Of a stretch of DNA of 5,282 nt, positions 1 through 4,906 are shown in pieces; position 1 is the stretch's first letter; every line of letters starts with the position of its first letter. The stretch comes from Atopobium sp. (lineage in GTDB: Bacteria; Actinomycetota; Coriobacteriia; Coriobacteriales; Atopobiaceae). The stretch spans positions 1 to 5,282 of the forward strand of contig JABZGZ010000074.1 of assembly GCA_015259105.1 (NCBI GenBank), read 5' to 3'. Position numbers and translations under genes: made by a program. Under the pieces are notes generated by a model. It saw only the letters and a list, made by a program, of their open reading frames with translations. It was not told the DNA's origin and did not search any database.

Positions 1-506
1 AACTTATCATTTGGCTCTTTTTCGATAGGAATGTGTCCCGCTTCGGGATGCAGCATACCGTGGAGCAATTTCCCATTTACAAGAACACCTGCACCTATGC
101 CAGTTCCGACTGTAAGATAAACTACGTCGTCTAATCCTTTTGCTGCACCATAGGTTACCTCTCCCAAACATGCAGCATTTACATCGGTATCAAAACCAAC
201 TGGGACATGAAGTCCATCAATTAAGGTTTGAAGGAAATCAAATCCGACCCAACCAGATTTTGGCGTAGCGAGGATTTTTCCATATGACGGAAGACTCGGA
301 TTAACTCCGGTAGGACCAAATGCGCCAACGCCTAACGCTGAAATTTTTCTTTCCTGGAACCACTTAATAATTTTGGGGAGCACTATTTCTGGCTCCTCTG
401 TTGGAAGAACCTCTCTCTCAACAATTTCACCTTCGATTGTTCCAATTGCTAAGACCATTTTTGTTCCACCGGCTTCGATGGCTCCTATTCTTAACTGGTC
501 AGACAT
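1..506 (-). CDS. ROK-family fructokinase, 5' part (3' end beyond window)
   Basis: Probable ATP-dependent fructokinase of the ROK family (fructose to fructose 6-phosphate, cytoplasmic). Only the first 168 residues are in the window. The N-terminal phosphate-binding motif GAIEAGGTK is at residues 8-16, GAFGPTGVNP at 61-70, FDTDVNAA at 105-112 (D108 is the expected catalytic base), the second glycine loop GTGIGAG at 134-140, and HPEAGH at 153-158, whose final His begins the family zinc site. The pattern GAFGP..VNP, TPK.GW and TDVNAA is that of the ScrK/YdhR-type fructokinases rather than the glucokinase or NagC branches. The ATG at 504-506 is chosen because GGAG (512-515) lies 5 nt upstream. The gene follows the aldolase on the same strand but is separated from it by a strong terminator, so it may have its own promoter; I found no clear one in 507-560. 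The rest of the zinc site and the C-terminus are outside the window. Substrate preference is inferred from motifs. Confidence 0.9.
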   Translation of the reverse strand, partial: MSDQLRIGAIEAGGTKMVLAIGTIEGEIVEREVLPTEEPEIVLPKIIKWFQERKISALGVGAFGPTGVNPSLPSYGKILATPKSGWVGFDFLQTLIDGLHVPVGFDTDVNAACLGEVTYGAAKGLDDVVYLTVGTGIGAGVLVNGKLLHGMLHPEAGHIPIEKEPNDK

Positions 507-560
507 ATGAACTCCATTTATATAAATAGTTAGACTAATCGGCATACTTTTTACAGATCA

Positions 561-605
561 TTTTTTATAAAAGAATGGCGAGAAGTCGATCTTCTCGCCA
601 TTCTT
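561..605 (-). terminator. Intrinsic terminator after the aldolase gene
   Basis: A perfect 15-bp inverted repeat lies at 571-585 and 591-605 with a 5-nt loop (586-590). Read on the minus strand, the GC-rich core GGCGAGAAG/CTTCTCGCC is followed by ATTCTTTTAT, so the U-rich tail partly pairs with the A-rich base of the stem. It starts 19 nt after the aldolase stop codon and probably ends the PTS operon. The tail is short and turns A-rich afterwards, so some read-through into the fructokinase gene is possible. On the plus strand there is no T-run, so it acts in one direction. Confidence 0.8.
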
Positions 606-624
606 GACCATTTAGTAAAGCAAA

Positions 625-1527
625 CTACTCAAAATCACGTCTCCACTGTGGAATATTCTCTTCACGATAAAGTGCGGCCTTGCCAACACTATCAAAGAGT
701 TCCATTTTCTGCTTAACAACTTTCTTAGCAGCATTAATGCATTCTGGGAAAAGATTGTTTGGATCCCATCCAGAATTCTCTTGAGAGAGAATCTCTCTTG
801 CTTTAGTAAAGAATGCGCTCTTGTAATCAGAAGAAATATTAACTTTCTGAATGCCAATACGCACAGCCTCTGCAATTTCTGAATCTGGATTACCAGAACC
901 TCCGTGAAGCACCAAAGGAATATCAATTTTTTCTTTGATTGCTGTAAGGACATCCATGCGAAGTTTAGGAACAACTCCCTTAGGATAAAGGCCGTGACAG
1001 GTTCCAATTGCAACAGCAAGAGTATCAACGCCAGTCTTTTCAACGAACTGCTTTGCATCATCAGGATCTGTGTACTTTACCTCGGTAATGCCGCCCTCAA
1101 TAGTAGTTCCCGTATTGCCAATAGTGCCTAGCTCTCCCTCTACTGAAACATCCACCATATGACAGTAGCGAACAACTTCTGCGGTTTTTTCAATATTCTC
1201 CTCAAAAGGAAGCAAGGAGCCATCAATCATGACGGAAGAGAAACCAGCGTGAATTGCCCTCATAACCGATTCAATGCTATCGCCATGATCAAGGTGAATA
1301 ACAAAAGGTACTGGACTGTTGGAGGCTCGAGCAACAATATACTTAACAAATTTATCTTTGCAGTATGCGAGCTCTGTAGGGTGAACTGCAATAATTGCTG
1401 GAGAATCTGCCTCCTCAGCCGCCTCGATGACCGTCCTTACCAAGTTACTCTCAGAAATATTAAAAGCACCGACAGCAAAATGGTGTCTTTTTGCAACATC
1501 GAGCATCTGGGACATATTGACTAGCAT
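625..1527 (-). CDS. Class II ketose-bisphosphate aldolase (fructose/tagatose type)
   Basis: Zinc-dependent class II aldolase of 300 residues, of the FbaA/GatY/KbaY superfamily. It reversibly cleaves a ketose bisphosphate (or ketose 1-phosphate) to dihydroxyacetone phosphate and an aldehyde, in the cytoplasm. HLDHG at residues 78-82 holds the catalytic Asp (D80) and a zinc His (H81). VEGELGTIG is at 129-137. GTCHGLYP at 175-182 gives zinc His H178, and VLHGGSG at 206-212 gives H208. KVNISSD at 228-234 binds the substrate phosphate. All expected catalytic residues are present and the length is normal for the GatY/KbaY-like group. The ATG at 1525-1527 is preferred over an upstream one at 1563, because GAGGAG (1534-1539) lies 6 nt before it and the MLVNM start fits the family. 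It is the last gene of the EIIB-EIIC-aldolase operon, 50 nt after EIIC. Whether the substrate is fructose, tagatose or another ketose phosphate cannot be told from sequence by eye. Confidence 0.93.
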   Translation of the reverse strand: MLVNMSQMLDVAKRHHFAVGAFNISESNLVRTVIEAAEEADSPAIIAVHPTELAYCKDKFVKYIVARASNSPVPFVIHLDHGDSIESVMRAIHAGFSSVMIDGSLLPFEENIEKTAEVVRYCHMVDVSVEGELGTIGNTGTTIEGGITEVKYTDPDDAKQFVEKTGVDTLAVAIGTCHGLYPKGVVPKLRMDVLTAIKEKIDIPLVLHGGSGNPDSEIAEAVRIGIQKVNISSDYKSAFFTKAREILSQENSGWDPNNLFPECINAAKKVVKQKMELFDSVGKAALYREENIPQWRRDFE

Positions 1528-1533
1528 GAAAAT

Positions 1534-1539
1534 CTCCTC
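1534..1539 (-). promoter_or_regulatory. Ribosome binding site that sets the aldolase start
   Basis: The minus strand reads GAGGAG, 6 nt before the ATG at 1525-1527. No comparable site precedes the in-frame ATG 36 nt upstream, which fixes the protein at 300 rather than 312 residues. Confidence 0.85.
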
Positions 1540-1577
1540 AATCTGAATTGCGCTCTTTATCAAAACCGATTTTTTAT

Positions 1578-2663
1578 TTACGAAAAGCTCAGCGAAGAAA
1601 GGTCTACTTCCTCTTCTTTCTTCTCCTGTACGGCATTAGGATCAATGCGCTTCTTAATAGCAACCAGCATAATTGCCGTTACCAGAGATCCGGTCAGAAG
1701 AGCTGCGACTGCAACGAGAGGCTCGCTCATTGCTGGAATAACAAATACTCCACCTGAAGGAACAGGGCTACCGTTTCCAAATGCAAAACTGATTGCTCCG
1801 CATACGCCACATCCTGTAGCCGTGCAGACAACGGTCCTTGCTAGGTCATTCATTGCAATTGGAATGACACCCTCGGAAATCATGCATGCGCCCATTGGGA
1901 ATGCAATCTTAATTCCTTCAATCTCCTCTTCAGTGAAGATTGGTTTCTTAATAAAGTGAGCAATGACCGCTGCAAGAGAAACGCCAAATGGAGGAACCAT
2001 TGCAGCAAGGACCTTGATACCCTCTGGACCTGTAATTCCCTGAGCCAGGAGACCATCACAAATAAGGTTTGGAACCTTTGAAATAGCTCCGCCGTAATCA
2101 AGGCAGCCAATGAAACCGATGATGAATCCATAAAGAACCTTGGACGACTGATCAAGACCAGTAATAAAGTTCTCCAATGCCTTAGTCACAAAGGTAATTG
2201 GTCCACCAAGAACGAAGAACATCAGAAGAGCGCCAATAATTGCTGTAACTGTCGGAATAATCATCATAGGCATAAGAGCCTCGGCCCACTTTGGAACCTT
2301 TAAATAGGTTTCAAGCAGAAGGGCGATATAGCCAGCGACAATGCCGCCAACCATGCCACCGAGGAAGCCGGCTCCCAAGAAAGAAGCAATCTGTCCCATA
2401 AGGAAGCCTGGAGCAAGACCTGGTCTATCTGCAATTGAATAGGCAATGTAACCCGCAATAAAAGATGGAATGAGACCCATACCAAATACGCCTACAGTTG
2501 TAAGTGCATCTGGAACCGTCATTCCTTCAAGCTTGGTTACATATTGTCCACCGCAAAGATTTCCAATAGCAATTAATAAACCTGCTGCAACAACTAGTGG
2601 CAATAGGTACCCAATTGCAGTTAGAACTGATTGGCGAATACTTACTTTCTTTAACTTAGCCAT
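1578..2663 (-). CDS. PTS fructose-type transporter subunit IIC
   Basis: Membrane permease subunit (EIIC) of a fructose-family phosphotransferase system, 361 residues. It translocates the sugar while phospho-EIIB phosphorylates it. Several hydrophobic segments are visible, for example around residues 15-35, 50-76, 84-117, 131-158, 178-188, 217-237 and 305-336. Family signatures include YSIADRPGLAPGFLMG at 75-90, DYGGAISK at 189-196 (the DMGGPxNK-like site) and FPMGACMISEGVIP at 255-268, whose Glu (E264) corresponds to the conserved substrate-site glutamate. The C-terminal tail from about 338 is charged and probably cytoplasmic. The length is right for a free-standing EIIC with no fused EIIA or EIIB. 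The ATG at 2661-2663 is chosen because GGAGG (2669-2673) lies 5 nt upstream; a TTG 12 nt earlier overlaps that site. The EIIB stop is 16 nt away, so the two are certainly cotranscribed. Fructose is the family default, but fructose-like systems also carry other sugars. Confidence 0.94.
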   Translation of the reverse strand: MAKLKKVSIRQSVLTAIGYLLPLVVAAGLLIAIGNLCGGQYVTKLEGMTVPDALTTVGVFGMGLIPSFIAGYIAYSIADRPGLAPGFLMGQIASFLGAGFLGGMVGGIVAGYIALLLETYLKVPKWAEALMPMMIIPTVTAIIGALLMFFVLGGPITFVTKALENFITGLDQSSKVLYGFIIGFIGCLDYGGAISKVPNLICDGLLAQGITGPEGIKVLAAMVPPFGVSLAAVIAHFIKKPIFTEEEIEGIKIAFPMGACMISEGVIPIAMNDLARTVVCTATGCGVCGAISFAFGNGSPVPSGGVFVIPAMSEPLVAVAALLTGSLVTAIMLVAIKKRIDPNAVQEKKEEEVDLSSLSFS

Positions 2664-2668
2664 GCTAA

Positions 2669-2673
2669 CCTCC
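2669..2673 (-). promoter_or_regulatory. Ribosome binding site that sets the EIIC start
   Basis: The minus strand reads GGAGG, 5 nt before the ATG at 2661-2663, in the short gap between the EIIB stop and EIIC. The alternative TTG start at 2673-2675 overlaps this site, so translation almost certainly begins at 2663. Confidence 0.85.
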
Positions 2674-2679
2674 AAAATC

Positions 2680-3000
2680 TTACTGACTGACCTTCTGAAG
2701 CTCTTCTTGGACCTTAAGCAGTACTTGCTTAGGGGCCTTTATTGCAATTCCAGTTGGAATTTCCATAACCTTTTTGTCAGTGAATCTATCCCGACCTTCA
2801 ATGTGCACATCAATGGCAAGGATTACGGCATCAGCCGCTTCAACATCCTCAGGAGTAAGCTGGTTTTCAACACCAATAGTTCCCTGTGTTTCAAGCTTAA
2901 GATCAAAACCAAGTTCTTCCGCAGCTTTCAAAAGTCCTTCCTTGGCCATGTATGTATGAGCGATGCCACTACAACATGCGCACACTCCAACCAGCTTCAT
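2680..3000 (-). CDS. PTS fructose-type transporter subunit IIB
   Basis: Cytoplasmic phospho-carrier EIIB of a fructose-family PTS, 106 residues, the usual size for a free-standing domain. It receives phosphate from EIIA on a cysteine and passes it to the sugar bound in EIIC. The N-terminal active loop is CACCSGIAHTYMA at residues 7-19. Aligned from memory to the family consensus TACPTGIAHT, C9 is the phosphocysteine, the Pro that normally follows is C10, and the Thr before is C7, so three cysteines crowd the loop. ETQG at 37-40 and the following IGVENQLTP are also typical. The later segment ADAVILAIDVHIEGRDRF (56-73) matches the family's ADVVI.A.D....DRF pattern. The ATG at 2998-3000 has a strong GGGGAGGG-type ribosome site (3005-3012). 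It is the first gene of the operon, directly downstream of the dyad-rich control region. No EIIA is fused or adjacent, so one must be supplied from elsewhere. Confidence 0.93.
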   Translation of the reverse strand: MKLVGVCACCSGIAHTYMAKEGLLKAAEELGFDLKLETQGTIGVENQLTPEDVEAADAVILAIDVHIEGRDRFTDKKVMEIPTGIAIKAPKQVLLKVQEELQKVSQ

Positions 3001-3028
3001 AAGACCCTCCCCTATAAATTTTCTTTAA

Positions 3029-3045
3029 TGCAAACCGATATTTCA
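3029..3045. promoter_or_regulatory. Degenerate additional half-site pair near the EIIB leader
   Basis: The plus strand reads TGCAAACCGATATTTCA, an imperfect dyad of TGCAAA and TTTCA-type arms around CCGAT. It resembles the two TGAAA-N5-TTTCA sites but with a wider spacer and one altered arm. It also shares TTTCA (3041-3045) with a TTTCA-N8-TGAAA inverted repeat (3041-3058). It may be an auxiliary regulator site or chance in an AT-rich leader. Confidence 0.25.
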
Positions 3046-3046
3046 C

Positions 3047-3052
3047 ATTTTA
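3047..3052 (-). promoter_or_regulatory. Candidate -10 element of the PTS operon promoter
   Basis: The minus strand reads TAAAAT, five of six matches to TATAAT, 46 nt upstream of the EIIB start. The matching -35 region (about 3070-3075) is a poor consensus fit and lies inside the nested dyad, which would suit a repressed or activated promoter. The assignment is tentative. Confidence 0.35.
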
Positions 3053-3053
3053 T

Positions 3054-3084
3054 TGAAATGATGAAAACTTGTTTCATGTTTTCA
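3054..3084. promoter_or_regulatory. Nested 31-bp dyad, candidate RpiR operator of the PTS operon
   Basis: Four half-sites are arranged with exact symmetry about position 3069: TGAAA (3054-3058), 3 nt, TGAAA (3062-3066), 5 nt, TTTCA (3072-3076), 3 nt, TTTCA (3080-3084). The inner pair extends to ATGAAA/TTTCAT. The same 15-bp core TGAAA-N5-TTTCA occurs at 4081-4095 before the regulator gene. It sits 54-84 nt upstream of EIIB, over the likely -35/-10 spacer. Shared sites in front of the regulator gene and its neighbouring operon point to binding by the adjacent RpiR protein; this is inferred, not shown. Two stacked dyads would suit a tetrameric regulator. Confidence 0.6.
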
Positions 3085-3140
3085 CCAGAATGCGGTAAAC
3101 GGCGTCAATTAATCGGCGAGCGTAAATATTTTTCTTTTAA

Positions 3141-3159
3141 GTTATCTCTTTATCAGATA
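3141..3159. other. Weak hairpin after the regulator stop codon
   Basis: TTATCT (3141-3146) and AGATAA (3154-3159) form a 6-bp stem with a 7-nt loop directly after the regulator's stop codon. The stem is AT-only and lacks a T-run on the minus strand, so it is unlikely to terminate efficiently. Read-through from the regulator gene into the PTS operon remains possible. Confidence 0.25.
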
Positions 3160-3160
3160 A

Positions 3161-4033
3161 TTAATACAGTCGTACACTGGGCGTATTTTTATCTTCAATA
3201 AGTGATTTTCTTTCAACTTTTGCCTGAATAAGACCAGTTTTACTTTGCGCTAGAACCAGTGCAAAGATGGATTCCATTACAAAATCCTGCGCAACATGCG
3301 ATGGAAATTGCGTTCCGGATAAAACTTGATCTCTTGAAATTGTATTAATTACTAAGTCACAGCGTGAAGCAAGTACAGCCTCTGGATTGGCTGTCACCAT
3401 GATTATTGGTGTTCCACTATCCTCTGCATTGTCGACTATAGTCTCAAGCCTTTTTGAATAGCCTGATGTTGATAGCAAAATCATTAGGTCATTTCGCTTA
3501 AGTGAAATTGATGACAACACCATAGACTCTGTTGTCGAGGGACAATTAGCTCTTACTCCAATTTGACCCAATTTAAATGCAGCGTTCGAGCATACCGGTA
3601 TTGAATTGCCAACCGCAGCAAATAAAACAGTATCAGATGTTGTGATAAGGCTAACCGCTCTACTTAATATCTCTGAAGTAAGCTGCGATGCGGTTCCCTT
3701 AAGCTCTTGAATTCGATTTGAGAGAATTAGCTCTATTGACCCAGGAATATTATCAAATGAGATTACAGACTGTTCAGTATTTTGTGTTTCATCTCTAACA
3801 TCATCCCTGGCTAAAGCTAGGCGCAAATCTGCAAAGGTATCAAATCCAATATGCCTCACAAACCTAGAGACTGTTGCTCCAGAGGTGTTACTTTGTTGAG
3901 CAATATCGCGAACAGAAAGTTGAGCAATATCAGAAGCTTTTTTCAAAATAAAATCTGCTATTCGTTGCTCTGCGTCAGATAGCTGGGGATACCAACTTAA
4001 AATTGTATCGACCACACCTGCTTTGCTGTTCAT
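3161..4033 (-). CDS. RpiR-family (MurR/RpiR) transcriptional regulator
   Basis: DNA-binding regulator of 290 residues with the standard RpiR layout. An N-terminal helix-turn-helix domain covers about residues 1-77, and a C-terminal SIS domain (sugar-phosphate binding) about 115-255. The HTH region includes LSDAEQRIADFIL (18-30) and the recognition segment SVRDIAQQSNTSGATVSRF (40-58), a very typical family pattern. In the SIS domain, AAVGNSIPVCSNAAFKLGQIG (139-159) forms the phosphate loop, and ILLSTSGYSKRLETIV (185-200) is the usual S.SG motif. The ATG at 4031-4033 is chosen because GGAG (4040-4043) lies 6 nt upstream; the ATG at 4043-4045 overlaps that site and lacks its own. The gene lies 160 nt upstream of the EIIB-EIIC-aldolase operon, and both have TGAAA-N5-TTTCA dyads, so it is probably the local, autoregulated controller responding to a sugar phosphate. 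Whether it represses or activates cannot be seen. Confidence 0.93.
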   Translation of the reverse strand: MNSKAGVVDTILSWYPQLSDAEQRIADFILKKASDIAQLSVRDIAQQSNTSGATVSRFVRHIGFDTFADLRLALARDDVRDETQNTEQSVISFDNIPGSIELILSNRIQELKGTASQLTSEILSRAVSLITTSDTVLFAAVGNSIPVCSNAAFKLGQIGVRANCPSTTESMVLSSISLKRNDLMILLSTSGYSKRLETIVDNAEDSGTPIIMVTANPEAVLASRCDLVINTISRDQVLSGTQFPSHVAQDFVMESIFALVLAQSKTGLIQAKVERKSLIEDKNTPSVRLY

Positions 4034-4039
4034 AATCGG

Positions 4040-4043
4040 CTCC
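4040..4043 (-). promoter_or_regulatory. Ribosome binding site that sets the regulator start
   Basis: The minus strand reads GGAG, 6 nt before the ATG at 4031-4033. The upstream in-frame ATG (4043-4045) overlaps this site and has no purine-rich stretch of its own, so the shorter 290-residue product is preferred. Confidence 0.75.
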
Positions 4044-4076
4044 ATCTAATGGAATAACAGTCTCTCTCAGCAAACC

Positions 4077-4095
4077 ATTATGAAACGGATTTTCA
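4077..4095 (-). promoter_or_regulatory. Candidate regulator promoter with overlapping operator
   Basis: The dyad TGAAA-CGGAT-TTTCA (4081-4095) has the same arms and 5-nt spacing as the core upstream of EIIB. On the minus strand it runs into CATAAT (4077-4082), five of six matches to a -10 box, 44 nt before the regulator start. No good -35 is visible. The overlap of dyad and -10 suggests autorepression. The outer half-sites present at the PTS site are missing here. Confidence 0.5.
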
Positions 4096-4166
4096 CTTTC
4101 TTTACTACATAAGTGGCTTTTTCGGTGAATGTCATGAAAAAATCGTAATTAGAATCATTCCTATTA

Positions 4167-4568
4167 CTATTCTTTATCAAGCAATGTATCCCTACCGTAA
4201 GCCTCACGCCAGGCAGCAGAGAACTCGTCAACAGCAAACTTTGTGCCAGGATGATCCATCATGGTGTAGACAATATCGGGTGGAAGAGTAACTGCATCGA
4301 TATCTGCAGCGATAAGTGCATGAACCTGCTCAGTATTCTTAAACGATGCAGCAAGAATCTTAGAATTCAGCTCGTGGGTTTCAAGCATCTGCATAAGATC
4401 AAAAACCTGACCGATGCCGTCACCGTAATTACACATGCGGTTAACATAAGGAGCCAGGTAATCTGCGCCGGTCATAGTCGTCAAGAATGCCTCGTCAACC
4501 GAATAAATTGCAGTTGCCAGGACACCAAGTCCCTCGGATTTGAGCTGCTTGATTAACTCGTGCCCGCT
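4167..4568 (-). pseudogene. 5'-truncated transaldolase / fructose-6-phosphate aldolase (TalC/FSA-like)
   Basis: The reading frame encodes the C-terminal 130 or so residues of a small transaldolase-like protein; the family is about 215-220 residues. Recognisable motifs in order are GHELIKQLKSEG, then ATAIYS, GADYLAPYVNRM, SKILAASFKN, AVTLPPDIV and a C-terminal EFSAAWREAYG. They match the second half of FSA/TalC enzymes, including the APY tyrosine region. The frame is closed upstream by TGA at 4587-4589, and similarity stops near 4565. The N-terminal strands and the VKVPVT-type segment with the Schiff-base lysine are absent from all minus-strand frames up to 4800. No ATG or GTG with a ribosome site lies in a useful place; only a TTG at 4482-4484 would open a still shorter product. 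The fragment should therefore be catalytically dead. It once probably served the same sugar-phosphate locus, as it sits directly upstream of the regulator on the same strand. Confidence 0.8.
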
Positions 4569-4579
4569 ATAGTAAGTAG

Positions 4580-4774
4580 TTAAATCTCACTAAAAGAAGT
4601 CTGCTCATCAGCATGGAAACGGCATTGCAATTGACTCATCGGAAACAGAGATCTTGGTGCAACTTCTGTTTCAGTAACAACATAGACGTGTTTTTTAATT
4701 CCTAAAGTTTTAGAATTGACGGCAAAATATTTAACCTTAGCCTCTACACAAAATTGGTAAAATCTTCTCTCCAT
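4580..4774 (-). other. Weak 64-codon reading frame, unrecognised, possibly not a gene
   Basis: An ATG at 4772-4774 opens 64 codons ending with TAA at 4580-4582. The product begins MERRFYQFCVEAKVKYFAV and has a mixed, non-repetitive composition with no transmembrane segment. I recognise no family in it and it does not resemble the missing N-terminus of the adjacent transaldolase. No ribosome binding site precedes the ATG or the TTG 15 nt further upstream. It could be a decayed gene piece brought in when the transaldolase lost its 5' end, or chance. Confidence 0.2.
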
Positions 4775-4906
4775 TGGTATAAAGGCCAAACTTGGAACCT
4801 ATAAAAACACAGCAAATATAAGATTCTGAATTGCTTTAACCTTTGGAAGCAATATTAAAAAATTACTCTACTAGTTTTTACACTAGTAGAGTAATAATGT
4901 TAGAAC
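4590..4906. other. Gene-poor AT-rich interval
   Basis: This stretch of about 317 nt holds no convincing gene. It contains the weak reading frame above, a small inverted repeat (ATTGCTT at 4830-4836, AAGCAAT at 4847-4853, no T-run), and the terminator of the rightmost gene. No promoter driving the transaldolase remnant could be picked out with confidence. Confidence 0.6.
4855..4895 (-). terminator. Intrinsic terminator of the rightmost gene
   Basis: A perfect 14-bp inverted repeat lies at 4862-4875 and 4882-4895 with a 6-nt loop. On the minus strand the stem is followed by TTTTTT (4857-4862), the classic intrinsic-terminator layout, 11 nt after the stop codon of the gene at 4907-5282. The stem is AT-rich but long. 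It insulates the sugar locus from that gene. Confidence 0.85.

Noticed and set aside
612..1061. Long minus-strand open frame inside the aldolase gene
   Set aside because: It overlaps the clearly functional aldolase in another frame and its translation is composition-biased (Leu/Ser-rich) without motifs.
1525..1563. Longer aldolase start at 1563, adding 12 residues
   Set aside because: It has no ribosome binding site, and the extra residues do not fit the family N-terminus; GAGGAG is ideally placed for the ATG at 1527.
3029..3045. Catabolite-control (cre-like) site TGCAAACCGATATTTCA
   Set aside because: It departs from the cre consensus in spacing and centre, and fits better as a degenerate relative of the local TGAAA/TTTCA dyads.
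2470..3201. 243-codon plus-strand open frame across EIIC, EIIB and the control region
   Set aside because: It is antisense to two certain genes and the dyad-rich promoter region, has no ribosome site, and its translation shows no recognisable domain.
4118..4146. TTTTTC...GAAAAA inverted repeat between the transaldolase remnant and the regulator as a terminator
   Set aside because: The arms are almost pure A/T with a 12-nt loop and no GC core, so it is likely chance in AT-rich intergenic DNA.
4830..4853. Inverted repeat ATTGCTT/AAGCAAT as a second terminator
   Set aside because: The stem is 7 bp with a 10-nt loop and no T-run on either strand, and it follows a strong terminator.
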